From Rubrivivax sp. (GTDB taxonomy: Bacteria; Pseudomonadota; Gammaproteobacteria; Burkholderiales; Burkholderiaceae_C), in NCBI GenBank assembly GCA_004210455.1, contig SEFA01000028.1, positions 1 to 64,000 on the forward strand: a stretch of 64,000 nt of DNA, read 5' to 3'. Numbering within the stretch: the first letter of the stretch is position 1; every line of letters begins with the position of its first letter. Of this stretch, positions 1-8,192 are shown one piece after another. A program made the translations under genes and the position numbers. The notes below the pieces were generated by a model. That model made no database searches, was not told where the DNA came from, and worked only from the letters and a program-made list of their open reading frames with translations.

Positions 1-123
1 GTGAGCTTCTGCATCGATTCGACCTGGCTCAGCTGGGTGAGCTGGCTGACGAACTGCGACGGATCCTGCGGGGAGAGCGGATCCTGGTTCTTGATCTGCG
101 CGACGAGCAGCGTGGTGAACAGG
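1..123. other. Inverted fold-back copy of flgD sequence (probable contig-end artefact)
   Basis: Bases 1-110 are the exact reverse complement of 124-233. The 13 bases between the arms (111-123), read on the minus strand, continue the flgD coding sequence upstream as Leu-Phe-Thr-Thr, in frame with the Leu-Leu-Val-Ala-Gln that starts at 124. So 1-123 is flgD DNA in reverse orientation joined to itself. This is the structure expected from a fold-back (snap-back) chimera or a palindromic assembly end. The plus-strand reading frame through 1-123 is not a natural FlgD N-terminus. Confidence 0.9.
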
Positions 124-681
124 CTGCTCGTCGCGCAGATCAAGAACCAGGATCCGCTCTCCCCGCAGGATCCGTCGCAGTTCGTCAGCCAGCTCACCCA
201 GCTGAGCCAGGTCGAATCGATGCAGAAGCTCACCTCGCAGGGCCAGACCAACGCCAGCATGCTGGCCAGCCTGCAGCTGATGACGCTGGGCGCGCAGGTC
301 GGCTCGACGCTGCAGGCCGCCGTGTCGCAGGTGACGCTGCAGGGCGATCCGGTCGAGCTGCGCTACACGCTCGATTCGAGCAGCCCGGCCAACACGCTGG
401 TGCTCACCGCTGGCGACGGCACGGAGACCCGCATCGACCTGGGCTCGCTCGGCAAGGGCGAGCACGGCTACACGCTGGATCCGGCCAGCCTCGGTCTCGG
501 CGACGGCCAGTACCGCCTGACGTTCGAGGCCAAGGACAAGCGCGACGTGAGCCTGGAGACCGTCGCCCGCCTGGACGGCGTGCGCCTGTTCGCCGACGGC
601 AGCGTGATGCTGCAGCTCGCCGGCGTCGGCGAGGTCGGCAGCCAGGCCATCACCCAGTTCAAGGGCCGCGCCGCGTCCTGA
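124..681 (+). CDS. flgD: Flagellar basal-body rod modification (hook cap) protein FlgD, 5' truncated
   Basis: FlgD forms the scaffold cap at the tip of the growing hook, on which FlgE subunits polymerise outside the outer membrane. The visible part begins at LLVAQIKNQDPLSPQD, the conserved N-terminal FlgD motif, and runs through SQFVSQLTQLSQVESMQ to the FlgD Ig-like and tudor-like C-terminal region ending QAITQFKGRAAS. About 185 residues are present. Roughly the first 30-50 residues of a normal FlgD are missing, because the sequence upstream is an inverted copy of this gene (1-123). That copy supplies four more native residues (LFTT). First gene of the visible flg operon, 89 bp before flgE. 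Confidence 0.9.
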   Translation: MLVAQIKNQDPLSPQDPSQFVSQLTQLSQVESMQKLTSQGQTNASMLASLQLMTLGAQVGSTLQAAVSQVTLQGDPVELRYTLDSSSPANTLVLTAGDGTETRIDLGSLGKGEHGYTLDPASLGLGDGQYRLTFEAKDKRDVSLETVARLDGVRLFADGSVMLQLAGVGEVGSQAITQFKGRAAS

Positions 682-770
682 GGCACGTGACGCGCCCGAC
701 GCGGGCGCCGCCGCCATTTCTTTCCAGAGTCCTTTCGAGTTCCCAGCATCCAACGCCTTCGGAGGCCCCC

Positions 771-1979
771 ATGAGTTTCGAAATCGCACGTTCGGGCATC
801 AACGCGGTCAACGCCAGCCTGGAGACCATCAGCAACAACATCGCCAACTCCGGCACCTACGGCTTCAAGTCCAGCCGCAGCAACTTCTCGTCGATGTACG
901 CGGACAGCCACGCGACCGGCGTGGAGGTGGGCTCGATCTCGCAGAGCCTCCAGACCGGCGGCGGCCTGTTCAACACGGGTCGCGGCATGGACGCGATGAT
1001 CCAGGGCCGCGGCTTCTTCGCGGTCAAGGGCGACGACGGCCAGACCGTGTTCACCCGCGTCGGCCTGTTCGACGTCGACAAGGACGGCAACGTCATCGAC
1101 AGCCTGGGCCGCCAGGCGCAGGGCTACGCCGCGGTGCTGGACGCCAGCGGCCGACCGGTCCCCGGCGCGGGCCTGGGCGCCTTCGGCGACCTGCGCGTCA
1201 ACGCCGGCACCATCCCGGCGCAGCCCAGCGACGTGCTGACCTACAACGGCAACCTCAGCGCCGACTGGATCGTGCCCGCGCTCGCGCCCTTCGACAAGGA
1301 CGACTCGCGCAGCTACAACAGCTCGGTGACCTCGGTGGTGTACGACTCGCTGGGCACCAAGCACAGCGTGACGCAGTACTTCGTGAAGACCGGCGTCGGC
1401 GCCGTCAACGCGTACTACAGCTTCGACGGCGCGGCCCCGGCCGGCGTCGGCGCGACGATGACCTTCGACGGGCAGGGCCAGCTGACCGCGGTGCCCGCCG
1501 TGACGCTGAACGCCGCCCCCGGCAACGGCGCCGACCCCATCGCCATGCGCATCGACTACACCAGCACCACCCAGTACGCCGGCGACACGACCACCCGCAC
1601 CAACGAGTCCAACGGTTACGCCGCCGGCACGCTGACCGGCACCAGCCTGTCGGAGGACGGCTCGCTGATCGCCAACTACAGCAACGGCGAGAAGCAGACC
1701 GTCGGCACCCTCGCGCTGGCGACCTTCGCCAACGAGAGCGCCTTGAAGCCGATGAGCGACACCAGTTGGAGCGCCACCATCGACAGCGGCGTGGCGCTGT
1801 ACTCGCGCCCGGGCGCGGGCACCGCGTCCAAGCTCAGCGCCGGCGCGATCGAGCAGTCCAACGTCGACGTCACCGGCGAACTCGTCAGCCTGATGAGCGC
1901 GCAGCGCAACTACCAGGCCAACACCAAGCTCATCTCGACCGAGAACGAGATGATGCAGGCGCTGATGCAGGCCGTGTGA
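771..1979 (+). CDS. flgE: Flagellar hook protein FlgE
   Basis: FlgE polymerises into the extracellular hook, the universal joint between rod and filament. The protein has 402 residues, normal for the family. It starts with the axial-protein motif (SGINAVNASLETISNNIANS) and ends with the matching C-terminal helix region (ELVSLMSAQRNYQANTK), which pack together in the D0 core; the Gly/Thr-rich middle forms the outer domains. I chose ATG 771 because GGAGG lies at 761-765 and the FlgE N-terminus begins there. An upstream in-frame ATG at 687 would add a non-homologous leader. The gap before it (682-770) holds a GC-rich dyad near 691-707 and no gene. flgF follows after 4 bp. Confidence 0.97.
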   Translation: MSFEIARSGINAVNASLETISNNIANSGTYGFKSSRSNFSSMYADSHATGVEVGSISQSLQTGGGLFNTGRGMDAMIQGRGFFAVKGDDGQTVFTRVGLFDVDKDGNVIDSLGRQAQGYAAVLDASGRPVPGAGLGAFGDLRVNAGTIPAQPSDVLTYNGNLSADWIVPALAPFDKDDSRSYNSSVTSVVYDSLGTKHSVTQYFVKTGVGAVNAYYSFDGAAPAGVGATMTFDGQGQLTAVPAVTLNAAPGNGADPIAMRIDYTSTTQYAGDTTTRTNESNGYAAGTLTGTSLSEDGSLIANYSNGEKQTVGTLALATFANESALKPMSDTSWSATIDSGVALYSRPGAGTASKLSAGAIEQSNVDVTGELVSLMSAQRNYQANTKLISTENEMMQALMQAV

Positions 1980-1983
1980 TCGC

Positions 1984-2718
1984 ATGGACGCCCTGATCTA
2001 CACCGTCATGAGCGGCGCCGAGCGCATCCAGCGCGCGCAGGCCGTGCATGCCAACAACCTGGCCAACATGGAGACGGCCGGCTTCCGCGCCAACCTGGAG
2101 CAGGCCGGCGCCGCGCGGGTGAAGGGCTACGGCTATGACGCGCGGCACCTGGCGCAGGCGCGCTCGGACGTCGTCAGCGCGCGCGCCGGCAGCCAGCGCG
2201 ACACGGGCCGCGATCTCGACCTCGCGGTCGAGGGCGAGGGTCTCTTCGCGGTCGCGCAGGACGGTCCGTCGGGGCGCGAGGCCTACACGCGCAGCGGCAA
2301 CTTCACCGTCGACGCCGATGGCACGCTGCGCCTGGGCCGCCACGCGGTACTGGGCGAGGGCGGTCCCATCGTGCTGCCGCCGCACGACAAGCTGGAAGTG
2401 CAGGCCGACGGCACGATCTCGGTCCTGTCCAACGGCCAGCCCGAGCTGCAGACGGTGGACCGGCTCAAGCTGGTGAAGCCGCCGTTCTCGCAGCTCACGA
2501 AGAACGAGGCCGGCCTGCTGGTGACGCGCGACGGCAGCACGCCGGCGGCCGATCCCGCGGTGCAGGTCTCCAAGGGCAAGCTCGAATCGAGCAACGTGTC
2601 GGCCGTCGAGGAGATGGTCGCCACGATGAACCTCGCCCGCGACTTCGAGCTGCAGATGCGCCTCTACAAGGCAGCCGACGGCATGGCCGACACCGGCAAC
2701 CGTCTGGTCCGCGAGTGA
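1984..2718 (+). CDS. flgF: Flagellar proximal rod protein FlgF
   Basis: FlgF is one of the rod proteins that cross the periplasm. At 244 residues it has the usual length. The N-terminal motif (QAVHANNLANMETAGFRA) and C-terminal motif (SNVSAVEEMVATMNLARDF) are the paired flagellar rod/hook signatures, with the FlgEFG central domain (GRDLDLAVEGEGLFAVAQ, AYTRSGNFTVDADG) between them. It starts 4 bp after the flgE stop, so translation is probably coupled. The 136-bp gap to flgG is long for this operon and carries a hexamer repeat. Confidence 0.96.
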   Translation: MDALIYTVMSGAERIQRAQAVHANNLANMETAGFRANLEQAGAARVKGYGYDARHLAQARSDVVSARAGSQRDTGRDLDLAVEGEGLFAVAQDGPSGREAYTRSGNFTVDADGTLRLGRHAVLGEGGPIVLPPHDKLEVQADGTISVLSNGQPELQTVDRLKLVKPPFSQLTKNEAGLLVTRDGSTPAADPAVQVSKGKLESSNVSAVEEMVATMNLARDFELQMRLYKAADGMADTGNRLVRE

Positions 2719-2740
2719 GGCGTCGAGTCTCGACGTTGAT

Positions 2741-2785
2741 CTCGACCTCGAACTCGAACTCGACCTCGACCTCGACCTCGACCTC
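2741..2785 (+). repeat. Hexanucleotide tandem repeat between flgF and flgG
   Basis: Seven and a half copies of CTCGAC/CTCGAA lie head to tail in the flgF-flgG gap, 22 bp after the flgF stop codon. Just upstream a short perfect dyad (CGTCGAG-T-CTCGACG, 2721-2735) uses the same letters. No coding function is apparent. Confidence 0.9.
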
Positions 2786-2854
2786 TGCATCGATGCCGTT
2801 CCCCCGACGTTCCCGCATTTCCTGAACATCCCGAATTTCTCGAAGGAGCCCCCG

Positions 2855-3643
2855 ATGAACCCCGCCATGTGGATCAGCAAGACCGGCGTGCAGGCGCAGG
2901 ACGCCAAGCTGCAAGCGATCGCCAACAACCTGGCCAACGTCAACACGGTCGGCTTCAAGCGCGACCGGGTGATGTTCGAGGACCTCTTCTACCAGGTGGA
3001 GCGCCAGCCCGGCGCGCAGGCCGAGGACGGCACCGCCGCGCCGACCGGCGTGCAGCTGGGCAACGGCACGCGCATGGTGGGCACGCAGAAGGTGTTCACC
3101 AACGGCAGCCTGCAGACGACCGGGCAGAGCATGGACGTGGCCATCGTGGGCAACGGCTTCCTGCAGGTCGAGGGACCGAACGGCCGCCCGGCCTACACGC
3201 GTGCCGGCCAGCTCAACCTCAGCCCGGAAGGCCGGCTGACGACGGCGTTGGGCCAGCGCCTGCAGCCCGAGATCACGGTGCCCGTCAATGCGAAGTCGCT
3301 GACGATCGGCGAGAACGGCGTCGTGTCCATCACCGTCGCGGACAACGCCGCGCCGCAGGAGATCGGCCAGCTGCGCCTGACGCAGTTCGTCAACCCGGCC
3401 GGCCTGCTGGCGCTGGGCGACAACCTGTACCAGGAAACCGGCGCCAGCGGCGCGCCGACCGAGGGCGTGCCCGGAGAGAACGGCCTGGGCAAGCTCAAGC
3501 AGGGCGCGCTGGAAGGCTCGAACGTGCAGGTCGTCGAGGAGATGGTCGACATGATCGCGGCCCAGCGCACCTACGAGATGAACACCAAGGTGCTGTCCGC
3601 CGCCGACAACATGCTGCAGGTGCTGGCGCAGGCCGCCCGCTGA
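2855..3643 (+). CDS. flgG: Flagellar distal rod protein FlgG
   Basis: FlgG builds the distal rod, the driveshaft that passes through the P and L rings. The 262-residue length is canonical. The N-terminus (MWISKTGVQAQDAKLQAIAN) and the following NNLANVNTVGFKRDR are near-invariant in FlgG. The middle has DVAIVGNGFLQVEGPNG and AYTRAGQLNLSPEG, and the C-terminal helix is VEEMVDMIAAQRTYEMNTK. ATG 2855 is preceded by AAGGAG at the right distance. flgH follows after 10 bp. Confidence 0.98.
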   Translation: MNPAMWISKTGVQAQDAKLQAIANNLANVNTVGFKRDRVMFEDLFYQVERQPGAQAEDGTAAPTGVQLGNGTRMVGTQKVFTNGSLQTTGQSMDVAIVGNGFLQVEGPNGRPAYTRAGQLNLSPEGRLTTALGQRLQPEITVPVNAKSLTIGENGVVSITVADNAAPQEIGQLRLTQFVNPAGLLALGDNLYQETGASGAPTEGVPGENGLGKLKQGALEGSNVQVVEEMVDMIAAQRTYEMNTKVLSAADNMLQVLAQAAR

Positions 3644-3653
3644 GGAGAGGTCG

Positions 3654-4355
3654 ATGAACGCTACCGCCCACGACTTCAAGGCCGAGCGATCCGTGCGCCG
3701 CGGGATGCTTATGGTCGCCCTCGCGATGGTCGTCGCAACGACCTTGGGCGGCTGCGCCATCATCGCGCCGCCCGAGTTGCCCAGCGCCGATCCCGGCGGC
3801 CTGCCGCTGCCGATCGCCGAAACGGTGAAGCCGTCGGGCGGCGGCGTGTTCGCCGCGGGCCGCAGCGCCAGCCTGATCGCCGACACGCGCGCGTTCCGCT
3901 CCGGCGACGTGCTGACCATCGTGCTGGAAGAGGCCACGCAGGCCAGCAAGAGCGCCAACACGCAGAGCGGCAAGACCAGCGGCGGCAGCCTCGGCCTGGA
4001 CCTGAACGGCAAGCAGCGCGCGTACGGCATCAACGCCGGGCGCGACTTCAACGGCAGCGGCAGCAGCACGCAGCAGAACACGCTGCAGGGCGCGATCACC
4101 GTCGTCGTGCAGGAGGTGACGTCCAACGGCCTGCTGCGCGTGCACGGCGAGAAGAGCCTGACGCTCAACCAGGGCGAGGAGCTGATGCGCGTGGCCGGTT
4201 ATGTGCGTCCGGCCGACGTGGACAGCGAGAACCGCGTGTCCTCGCAGCGCGTCGCCAACGCCCGCATCGCCTACAGCGGCCGGGGCGTGCTCGCCGACGC
4301 CGCCACGCCGGGCTGGTTCACGCGCTGGTTCAACAGCCCGTGGAATCCGATCTGA
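3654..4355 (+). CDS. flgH: Flagellar L-ring lipoprotein FlgH
   Basis: FlgH forms the L ring, an outer-membrane bushing around the rod. The N-terminus carries a lipoprotein signal: basic residues, a hydrophobic stretch ([16 protein letters not shown]) and a lipobox Cys at about residue 34. Downstream are the typical FlgH segments [40 protein letters not shown] and [20 protein letters not shown], with the conserved end [14 protein letters not shown]. At 233 residues it is complete. GAGGAG lies just before ATG 3654. Confidence 0.97.
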   Translation: MNATAHDFKAERSVRRGMLMVALAMVVATTLGGCAIIAPPELPSADPGGLPLPIAETVKPSGGGVFAAGRSASLIADTRAFRSGDVLTIVLEEATQASKSANTQSGKTSGGSLGLDLNGKQRAYGINAGRDFNGSGSSTQQNTLQGAITVVVQEVTSNGLLRVHGEKSLTLNQGEELMRVAGYVRPADVDSENRVSSQRVANARIAYSGRGVLADAATPGWFTRWFNSPWNPI

Positions 4356-4357
4356 GG

Positions 4358-4382
4358 TCCGATCCGACCTCGGATCCGACCT
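4358..4382 (+). repeat. 12-bp direct repeat after the flgH stop
   Basis: Two tandem copies of a 12-bp unit share the core GATCCGACCT (4361-4370 and 4373-4382). They begin right after the flgH stop codon and occupy about half of the 47-bp flgH-flgI gap. Confidence 0.8.
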
Positions 4383-4402
4383 CCTTCCACCGAGAGACTT
4401 TC

Positions 4403-5527
4403 ATGAACAAGCGCTTGATCTCCCTGTCCTTCGGCCTGGTGCTGGGTGCGGTCCTCGGCGTGTCCTTGGCCGCGCCGGCATTCGCCGCGCAGCCGCTGCG
4501 CCAGCTCGTCGACATCGAAGGCGTGCGCGAGAACCAGCTGCTGGGCTACGGTCTCGTCGTCGGGCTGAACGGGAGCGGCGACAGCACGCAGGTGAAATTC
4601 GCCGGGCAGTCGGTGGCCAACCTGCTGAAGCAGTTCGGCGTGAAGCTGCCGGAGAAGACCGAAGCCAAGTCGCGCAATGCGGCCGCGGTGATGGTGAGCG
4701 CGAGTTTCCCCGCGGGCTATCGGCGCGGGCAGGCCATCGACATCACCGTGTCCTCGCTGGGCGACGCGAAGAGCCTGCGCGGCGGCACGCTGCTGCTGAC
4801 CGAGCTGCACGCCGCCGACGGCGAGGTCTATGCGCTGGCGCAGGGCAACCTCGTCGTGACCGGCCTGAACGCCCAGGGGCAGAGCGGCTCCAGCGTGACC
4901 GTGAACACGCCGACGACCGGCCGCGTGCCCAACGGGGCGTCGGTCGAGCGCGAGATCGCCAGCGACTTCGACACCCGGCCGGACGTGGTGCTCAACCTCA
5001 AGCGACCGGCCTTCCAGACCGCGACGCAGATCGTCGACGCGCTGAACCAGCGCTTCGGGGACGGCACGGCGTCGACGCGCGACGGCACCAGCGTGTCGGT
5101 CCGCGCGCCGATGGCATCGACGCAGCGGGTGGCCTTCGTCGCGCAGCTGCAGGCGCTGTCCATCGACGCCGCGCCGGCGCTGCCGCGCGTGATCTTCAAC
5201 TCCCGCACCGGCACGGTCGTCATCGCCGACGGCGTCAAGGTGCGGCCGGCGGCGGTGTCGCACGGGTCGCTGAAGGTGGTGATCAGCGAGAACCCGCAGG
5301 TGAGCCAGCCCAACGCGTTCAGCCAGGGCCGCACGCAGACGGTGCCGCAGTCGCAGCTGCGCGTGGACCAGGGCGACGGGCGGATGTTCCGCTGGCCGGC
5401 GGGGACCTCGCTGCAGGCCATCGTCGACATGGTCAACAGCATCGGCGCCAATCCGGACGATCTGATGGCGATCCTCCAGGCGCTGGACCAAGCCGGCGCG
5501 ATCGAAGGCGAGCTGCAGGTGATCTGA
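4403..5527 (+). CDS. flgI: Flagellar P-ring protein FlgI
   Basis: FlgI assembles the periplasmic P ring in the peptidoglycan layer. ATG 4403 gives a 374-residue protein with a clear Sec signal ([20 protein letters not shown], cleavage after PAFA). Mature motifs include [27 protein letters not shown] and the C-terminal [21 protein letters not shown] longer in-frame start at 4340 runs back into flgH and the repeat and is rejected because it would bury the signal peptide. The stop overlaps the flgJ start by one base (TGATG). Confidence 0.97.
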   Translation: MNKRLISLSFGLVLGAVLGVSLAAPAFAAQPLRQLVDIEGVRENQLLGYGLVVGLNGSGDSTQVKFAGQSVANLLKQFGVKLPEKTEAKSRNAAAVMVSASFPAGYRRGQAIDITVSSLGDAKSLRGGTLLLTELHAADGEVYALAQGNLVVTGLNAQGQSGSSVTVNTPTTGRVPNGASVEREIASDFDTRPDVVLNLKRPAFQTATQIVDALNQRFGDGTASTRDGTSVSVRAPMASTQRVAFVAQLQALSIDAAPALPRVIFNSRTGTVVIADGVKVRPAAVSHGSLKVVISENPQVSQPNAFSQGRTQTVPQSQLRVDQGDGRMFRWPAGTSLQAIVDMVNSIGANPDDLMAILQALDQAGAIEGELQVI

Positions 5528-5934
5528 TGAGCGACTTCCCGACTTCCGCTCCGATGCCCTTGGCCGCCGCGCTCGATGGCGCCAAGGATCCCGACGCCCG
5601 CATCAAGGCGCAGGCCACCGATGCGGCCGTCAAGTTCGAGGCCTTCTTCATCAAGCAGATGATCAGCCAGATGCGTGCCGGCACGCGCGCGCTGGCCGAC
5701 GAGGACAGCGCCGAGCACAAGCGCGCCAACCAGGACATGCTGGATCTGGCGGACGGGATGGTGTCCGACGCGTTGGCCCGGCAACGCGCATTCGGTATCG
5801 CGGACCTGATGCTCAAGCAGGTGCTTCCCGCCGCCGGTTTAAGTTCCGGCGCCGCCGGGTCGCCTTCCGGAGTGAAGATCCCCGCGGCCTCGCCCGCAGG
5901 CGCTCCCGTCTCCTCCGGAACCCCGACCTCATGA
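5527..5934 (+). CDS. flgJ: Rod-binding protein FlgJ, single-domain form without muramidase
   Basis: The N-terminal half of FlgJ helps rod assembly in the periplasm. This protein has 135 residues and only the rod-binding domain: AVKFEAFFIKQMISQMRAG near residue 35, then DMLDLADGMVSDALARQR and FGIADLMLKQVLP. The C-terminal glucosaminidase domain found in enterobacterial FlgJ (about 313 residues) is absent; a short Gly/Ser/Pro tail takes its place. Single-domain FlgJ is known elsewhere, so this is probably natural and not a frameshift. It overlaps flgI by 1 bp and flgK by 4 bp (ATGA). Confidence 0.93.
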   Translation: MSDFPTSAPMPLAAALDGAKDPDARIKAQATDAAVKFEAFFIKQMISQMRAGTRALADEDSAEHKRANQDMLDLADGMVSDALARQRAFGIADLMLKQVLPAAGLSSGAAGSPSGVKIPAASPAGAPVSSGTPTS

Positions 5935-7298
5935 GCCTCCTCCTCAACGGCCTCACCGGCGCGCAGGCTGCGCAAGCGGCGCTGGGCACCACCAGCCAGA
6001 ACGTCGCCAACGCGATGACGCCGGGCTACACCCGCACCGGCGTGCTGCTGGGCTCGCTGCAGACGCCCGCGGGCGGCGCCGGCGTGCAGGTGTCCAAGCT
6101 GCTGCGCTTCGCCGACAGCTTCAAGAGCGTGCAGCTGTGGCAGGCGACCAGCCAGCTCGGCCAGTACAGCGCCGGGCAGTCCTACATGACGCAACTCGAG
6201 CAGGTCATGTCCGACGACACCGCCAACATCAACAACGGCATCGACCAGTTCTTCGCCGCGCTCAACGCCGCCAGCGTGCAGCCCGAATCCGGTCCGCTGC
6301 GCGAGGCCGTGCTGACGGCCGCCGACGGCCTGGTCAAGCGCTTCGACAGCCTGCAGCAGCTCTTCGCCAACCAGCAGACCGCCATCGCCACCCAGCGCGA
6401 CGGCGTGGTCAACCAGGTCAACGCGCTGACGCAGGACATCGCGCTGCTCAACAAGCAGATCGCCGGCGGCCGCGCCACCGGCATGAACGACGCCGGGCTC
6501 CAGGACGCCCGCGACGAGAAGATCAAGGCGCTGTCCGCGCTCGTCGGCCTGCAGGTCGTCGACACGCCCGACGGCGCGAGGAGCGTGTCGCTCAAGGGCG
6601 GCCAGCCGCTGGTCGTCGGCGCCGACGCGGCGGTGCTGTCCACCTCCGGCCCGGCGGCGCTCAAGCTCCAGTTCGCCAGCACCTCCTTCACCTTGTCGGA
6701 CGTGGGGCAGGGCGGCCAGCTCGGCGGCCTGGCCGACCTGCAGAAGCAGGTGCTGGGGCCGATGCGCACGACGATCTCCGAGCTCGCGCTCGGGATCGGC
6801 AACGCGTTCAACGCGCAGCTGGCGCTGGGCTTCGCGCCGCCGGCGGCCACGCCCGGCGTGCCGCTGTTCGACACCACGGGCGGCACGCTCAAGATGACCG
6901 GCATCACCGCGGCGCAGCTGGCGTTCTCCAGCAGCGCCACGGTCAGCGGCGACAGCGGCAACCTGACCGCGCTGATCGGGCTGAAGAACCGGCCGATGAC
7001 CATCACCACCTTCGACGCCGCCGGCAACGCCGCCGGCACGACGCAGATCGTCACCGGCGACGTGTTCACGCAGCTGGTGGGCAAGCTGGGCGTGGCGAGT
7101 TCCTTGAACCAGGGCTCGCAGCGGACCGCGACCACCGTGCGCGACCAGGCCGAGGAGGACTGGAAATCCAGCGCCGGGGTCAACACCGACGAGGAAGCCA
7201 TCAACCTGATCCAGTTCCAGCAGATGTACCAGGCCAACATGAAGGTGGTGGCCGTGGCCAACCAGCTGTTCGACAGCACGCTGCAGATGCTGGGTTGA
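5931..7298 (+). CDS. flgK: Flagellar hook-associated protein 1, FlgK
   Basis: FlgK is the first hook-filament junction protein. It has 455 residues, on the short side of the family. The N-terminus (GLTGAQAAQAALGTTSQNVA) followed by NAMTPGYTRTGV and the C-terminus (SAGVNTDEEAINLIQFQQMY, then QANMKVVAVANQLFD) are the HAP1 signatures. The sequence between holds the long coiled-coil region (QTAIATQRDGVVNQVNALTQ) and variable exposed domains. It overlaps flgJ by 4 bp and is followed by flgL after 12 bp. Confidence 0.96.
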   Translation: MSLLLNGLTGAQAAQAALGTTSQNVANAMTPGYTRTGVLLGSLQTPAGGAGVQVSKLLRFADSFKSVQLWQATSQLGQYSAGQSYMTQLEQVMSDDTANINNGIDQFFAALNAASVQPESGPLREAVLTAADGLVKRFDSLQQLFANQQTAIATQRDGVVNQVNALTQDIALLNKQIAGGRATGMNDAGLQDARDEKIKALSALVGLQVVDTPDGARSVSLKGGQPLVVGADAAVLSTSGPAALKLQFASTSFTLSDVGQGGQLGGLADLQKQVLGPMRTTISELALGIGNAFNAQLALGFAPPAATPGVPLFDTTGGTLKMTGITAAQLAFSSSATVSGDSGNLTALIGLKNRPMTITTFDAAGNAAGTTQIVTGDVFTQLVGKLGVASSLNQGSQRTATTVRDQAEEDWKSSAGVNTDEEAINLIQFQQMYQANMKVVAVANQLFDSTLQMLG

Positions 7299-7310
7299 CC
7301 GGAGACCACC

Positions 7311-8192
7311 ATGCGCATCGCCAGCAACCAGTACCACACGACGATGAACAGCGCGCTGCAGGCCGCCAACGAGGGCCTGACGCATGTGATGCAGCAGATG
7401 GCGTCGGGCCAGCGCGTGCTCAAGCCGTCGGACGACAGCATCGCCGCGCTGCGGCTGGCGCGGCTCTCGCGCGAGGAAGCGGCGCTGAGCCAGTACCGCG
7501 ACAACATCGGCGCGCTGCAGAGCCGGCTCCGGACCAGCGAGGTCTCGCTGGACAGCATCCGCGAGGACCTGCAGGCCACGCGCGACCTGCTGGTCTGGGC
7601 GGCGGACGCGGGCAACACCGGCGACGACCTGAACGCGATGTCGGGATCGGTGAAGACGCTGCACGACAGCCTGCTCTTCCTGGCCAACAGCAAGAACGCG
7701 GAAGGGCGCTACCTGTTCTCCGGCACGGCCAGCGACCAGCCGACCGTCGACCCCGCCTACAACTTCCTGGGCAACTCGCAGACGCAGCAGGTGGCGGTGG
7801 CGGACAACATGGCCATCGGCGGCAATGTGTCGCTCGAAGGCATGGGCGGCTTCCTGCGTCAGCTCAACGCGCTGGGCGCCCAGCTGGCCACGCCGGGCGT
7901 GACGGCCGAGGGCGTGCACGCCGAGGTGACCGCGATGATCGACGCGCTCGACCTGACGCTGGGCGATGTGGCGGGCAAGATCGGCCAGCTCGGCGGACGC
8001 CAGAACATCCTGGACACGATAGACACCAACCACGCCTCGGTCAGCCTGTCCAACCGGCAGAGCGCGCTCGACCTCGGCCAGATCGATTACGGCGAAGCCG
8101 CCACGCGCCTCAACAGCTACACGCTGGCGCTGCAGGCGACGCAGAAGGCCTATGCGAAGGTCAGCCAGCTGAGCCTGTTCGATGCGATCTGA
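7311..8192 (+). CDS. flgL: Flagellar hook-associated protein 3, FlgL
   Basis: FlgL is the second junction protein, between FlgK and flagellin. Its 293 residues show flagellin-like ends: MRIASNQYHTTMNSALQAAN at the N-terminus, then MASGQRVLKPSDDSIAALR, and a C-terminal helical region (GEAATRLNSYTLALQATQKA, YAKVSQLSLFDAI). The central motif ANSKNAEGRYLFSGTASDQP is typical. CCGGAGA precedes ATG 7311. Its end overlaps the next ORF by 11 bp. Confidence 0.96.
   Translation: MRIASNQYHTTMNSALQAANEGLTHVMQQMASGQRVLKPSDDSIAALRLARLSREEAALSQYRDNIGALQSRLRTSEVSLDSIREDLQATRDLLVWAADAGNTGDDLNAMSGSVKTLHDSLLFLANSKNAEGRYLFSGTASDQPTVDPAYNFLGNSQTQQVAVADNMAIGGNVSLEGMGGFLRQLNALGAQLATPGVTAEGVHAEVTAMIDALDLTLGDVAGKIGQLGGRQNILDTIDTNHASVSLSNRQSALDLGQIDYGEAATRLNSYTLALQATQKAYAKVSQLSLFDAI

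Noticed and set aside
1-233. Perfect inverted repeat considered as a transposon end, terminator or replication palindrome
   Set aside because: The arms are flgD coding sequence and the centre extends flgD in reverse, so a fold-back artefact explains it fully.
687-770. Upstream in-frame start for flgE
   Set aside because: It would add a Pro/Arg-rich leader unlike any FlgE, whereas GGAGG and the conserved N-terminus place the start at 771.
2741-2785. Hexamer repeat considered as a CRISPR array
   Set aside because: Units are only 6 bp with no spacers and no cas genes.
4340-4402. Longer FlgI start overlapping flgH
   Set aside because: It would place about 20 residues before an obvious Sec signal peptide and is made from the 12-bp repeat.
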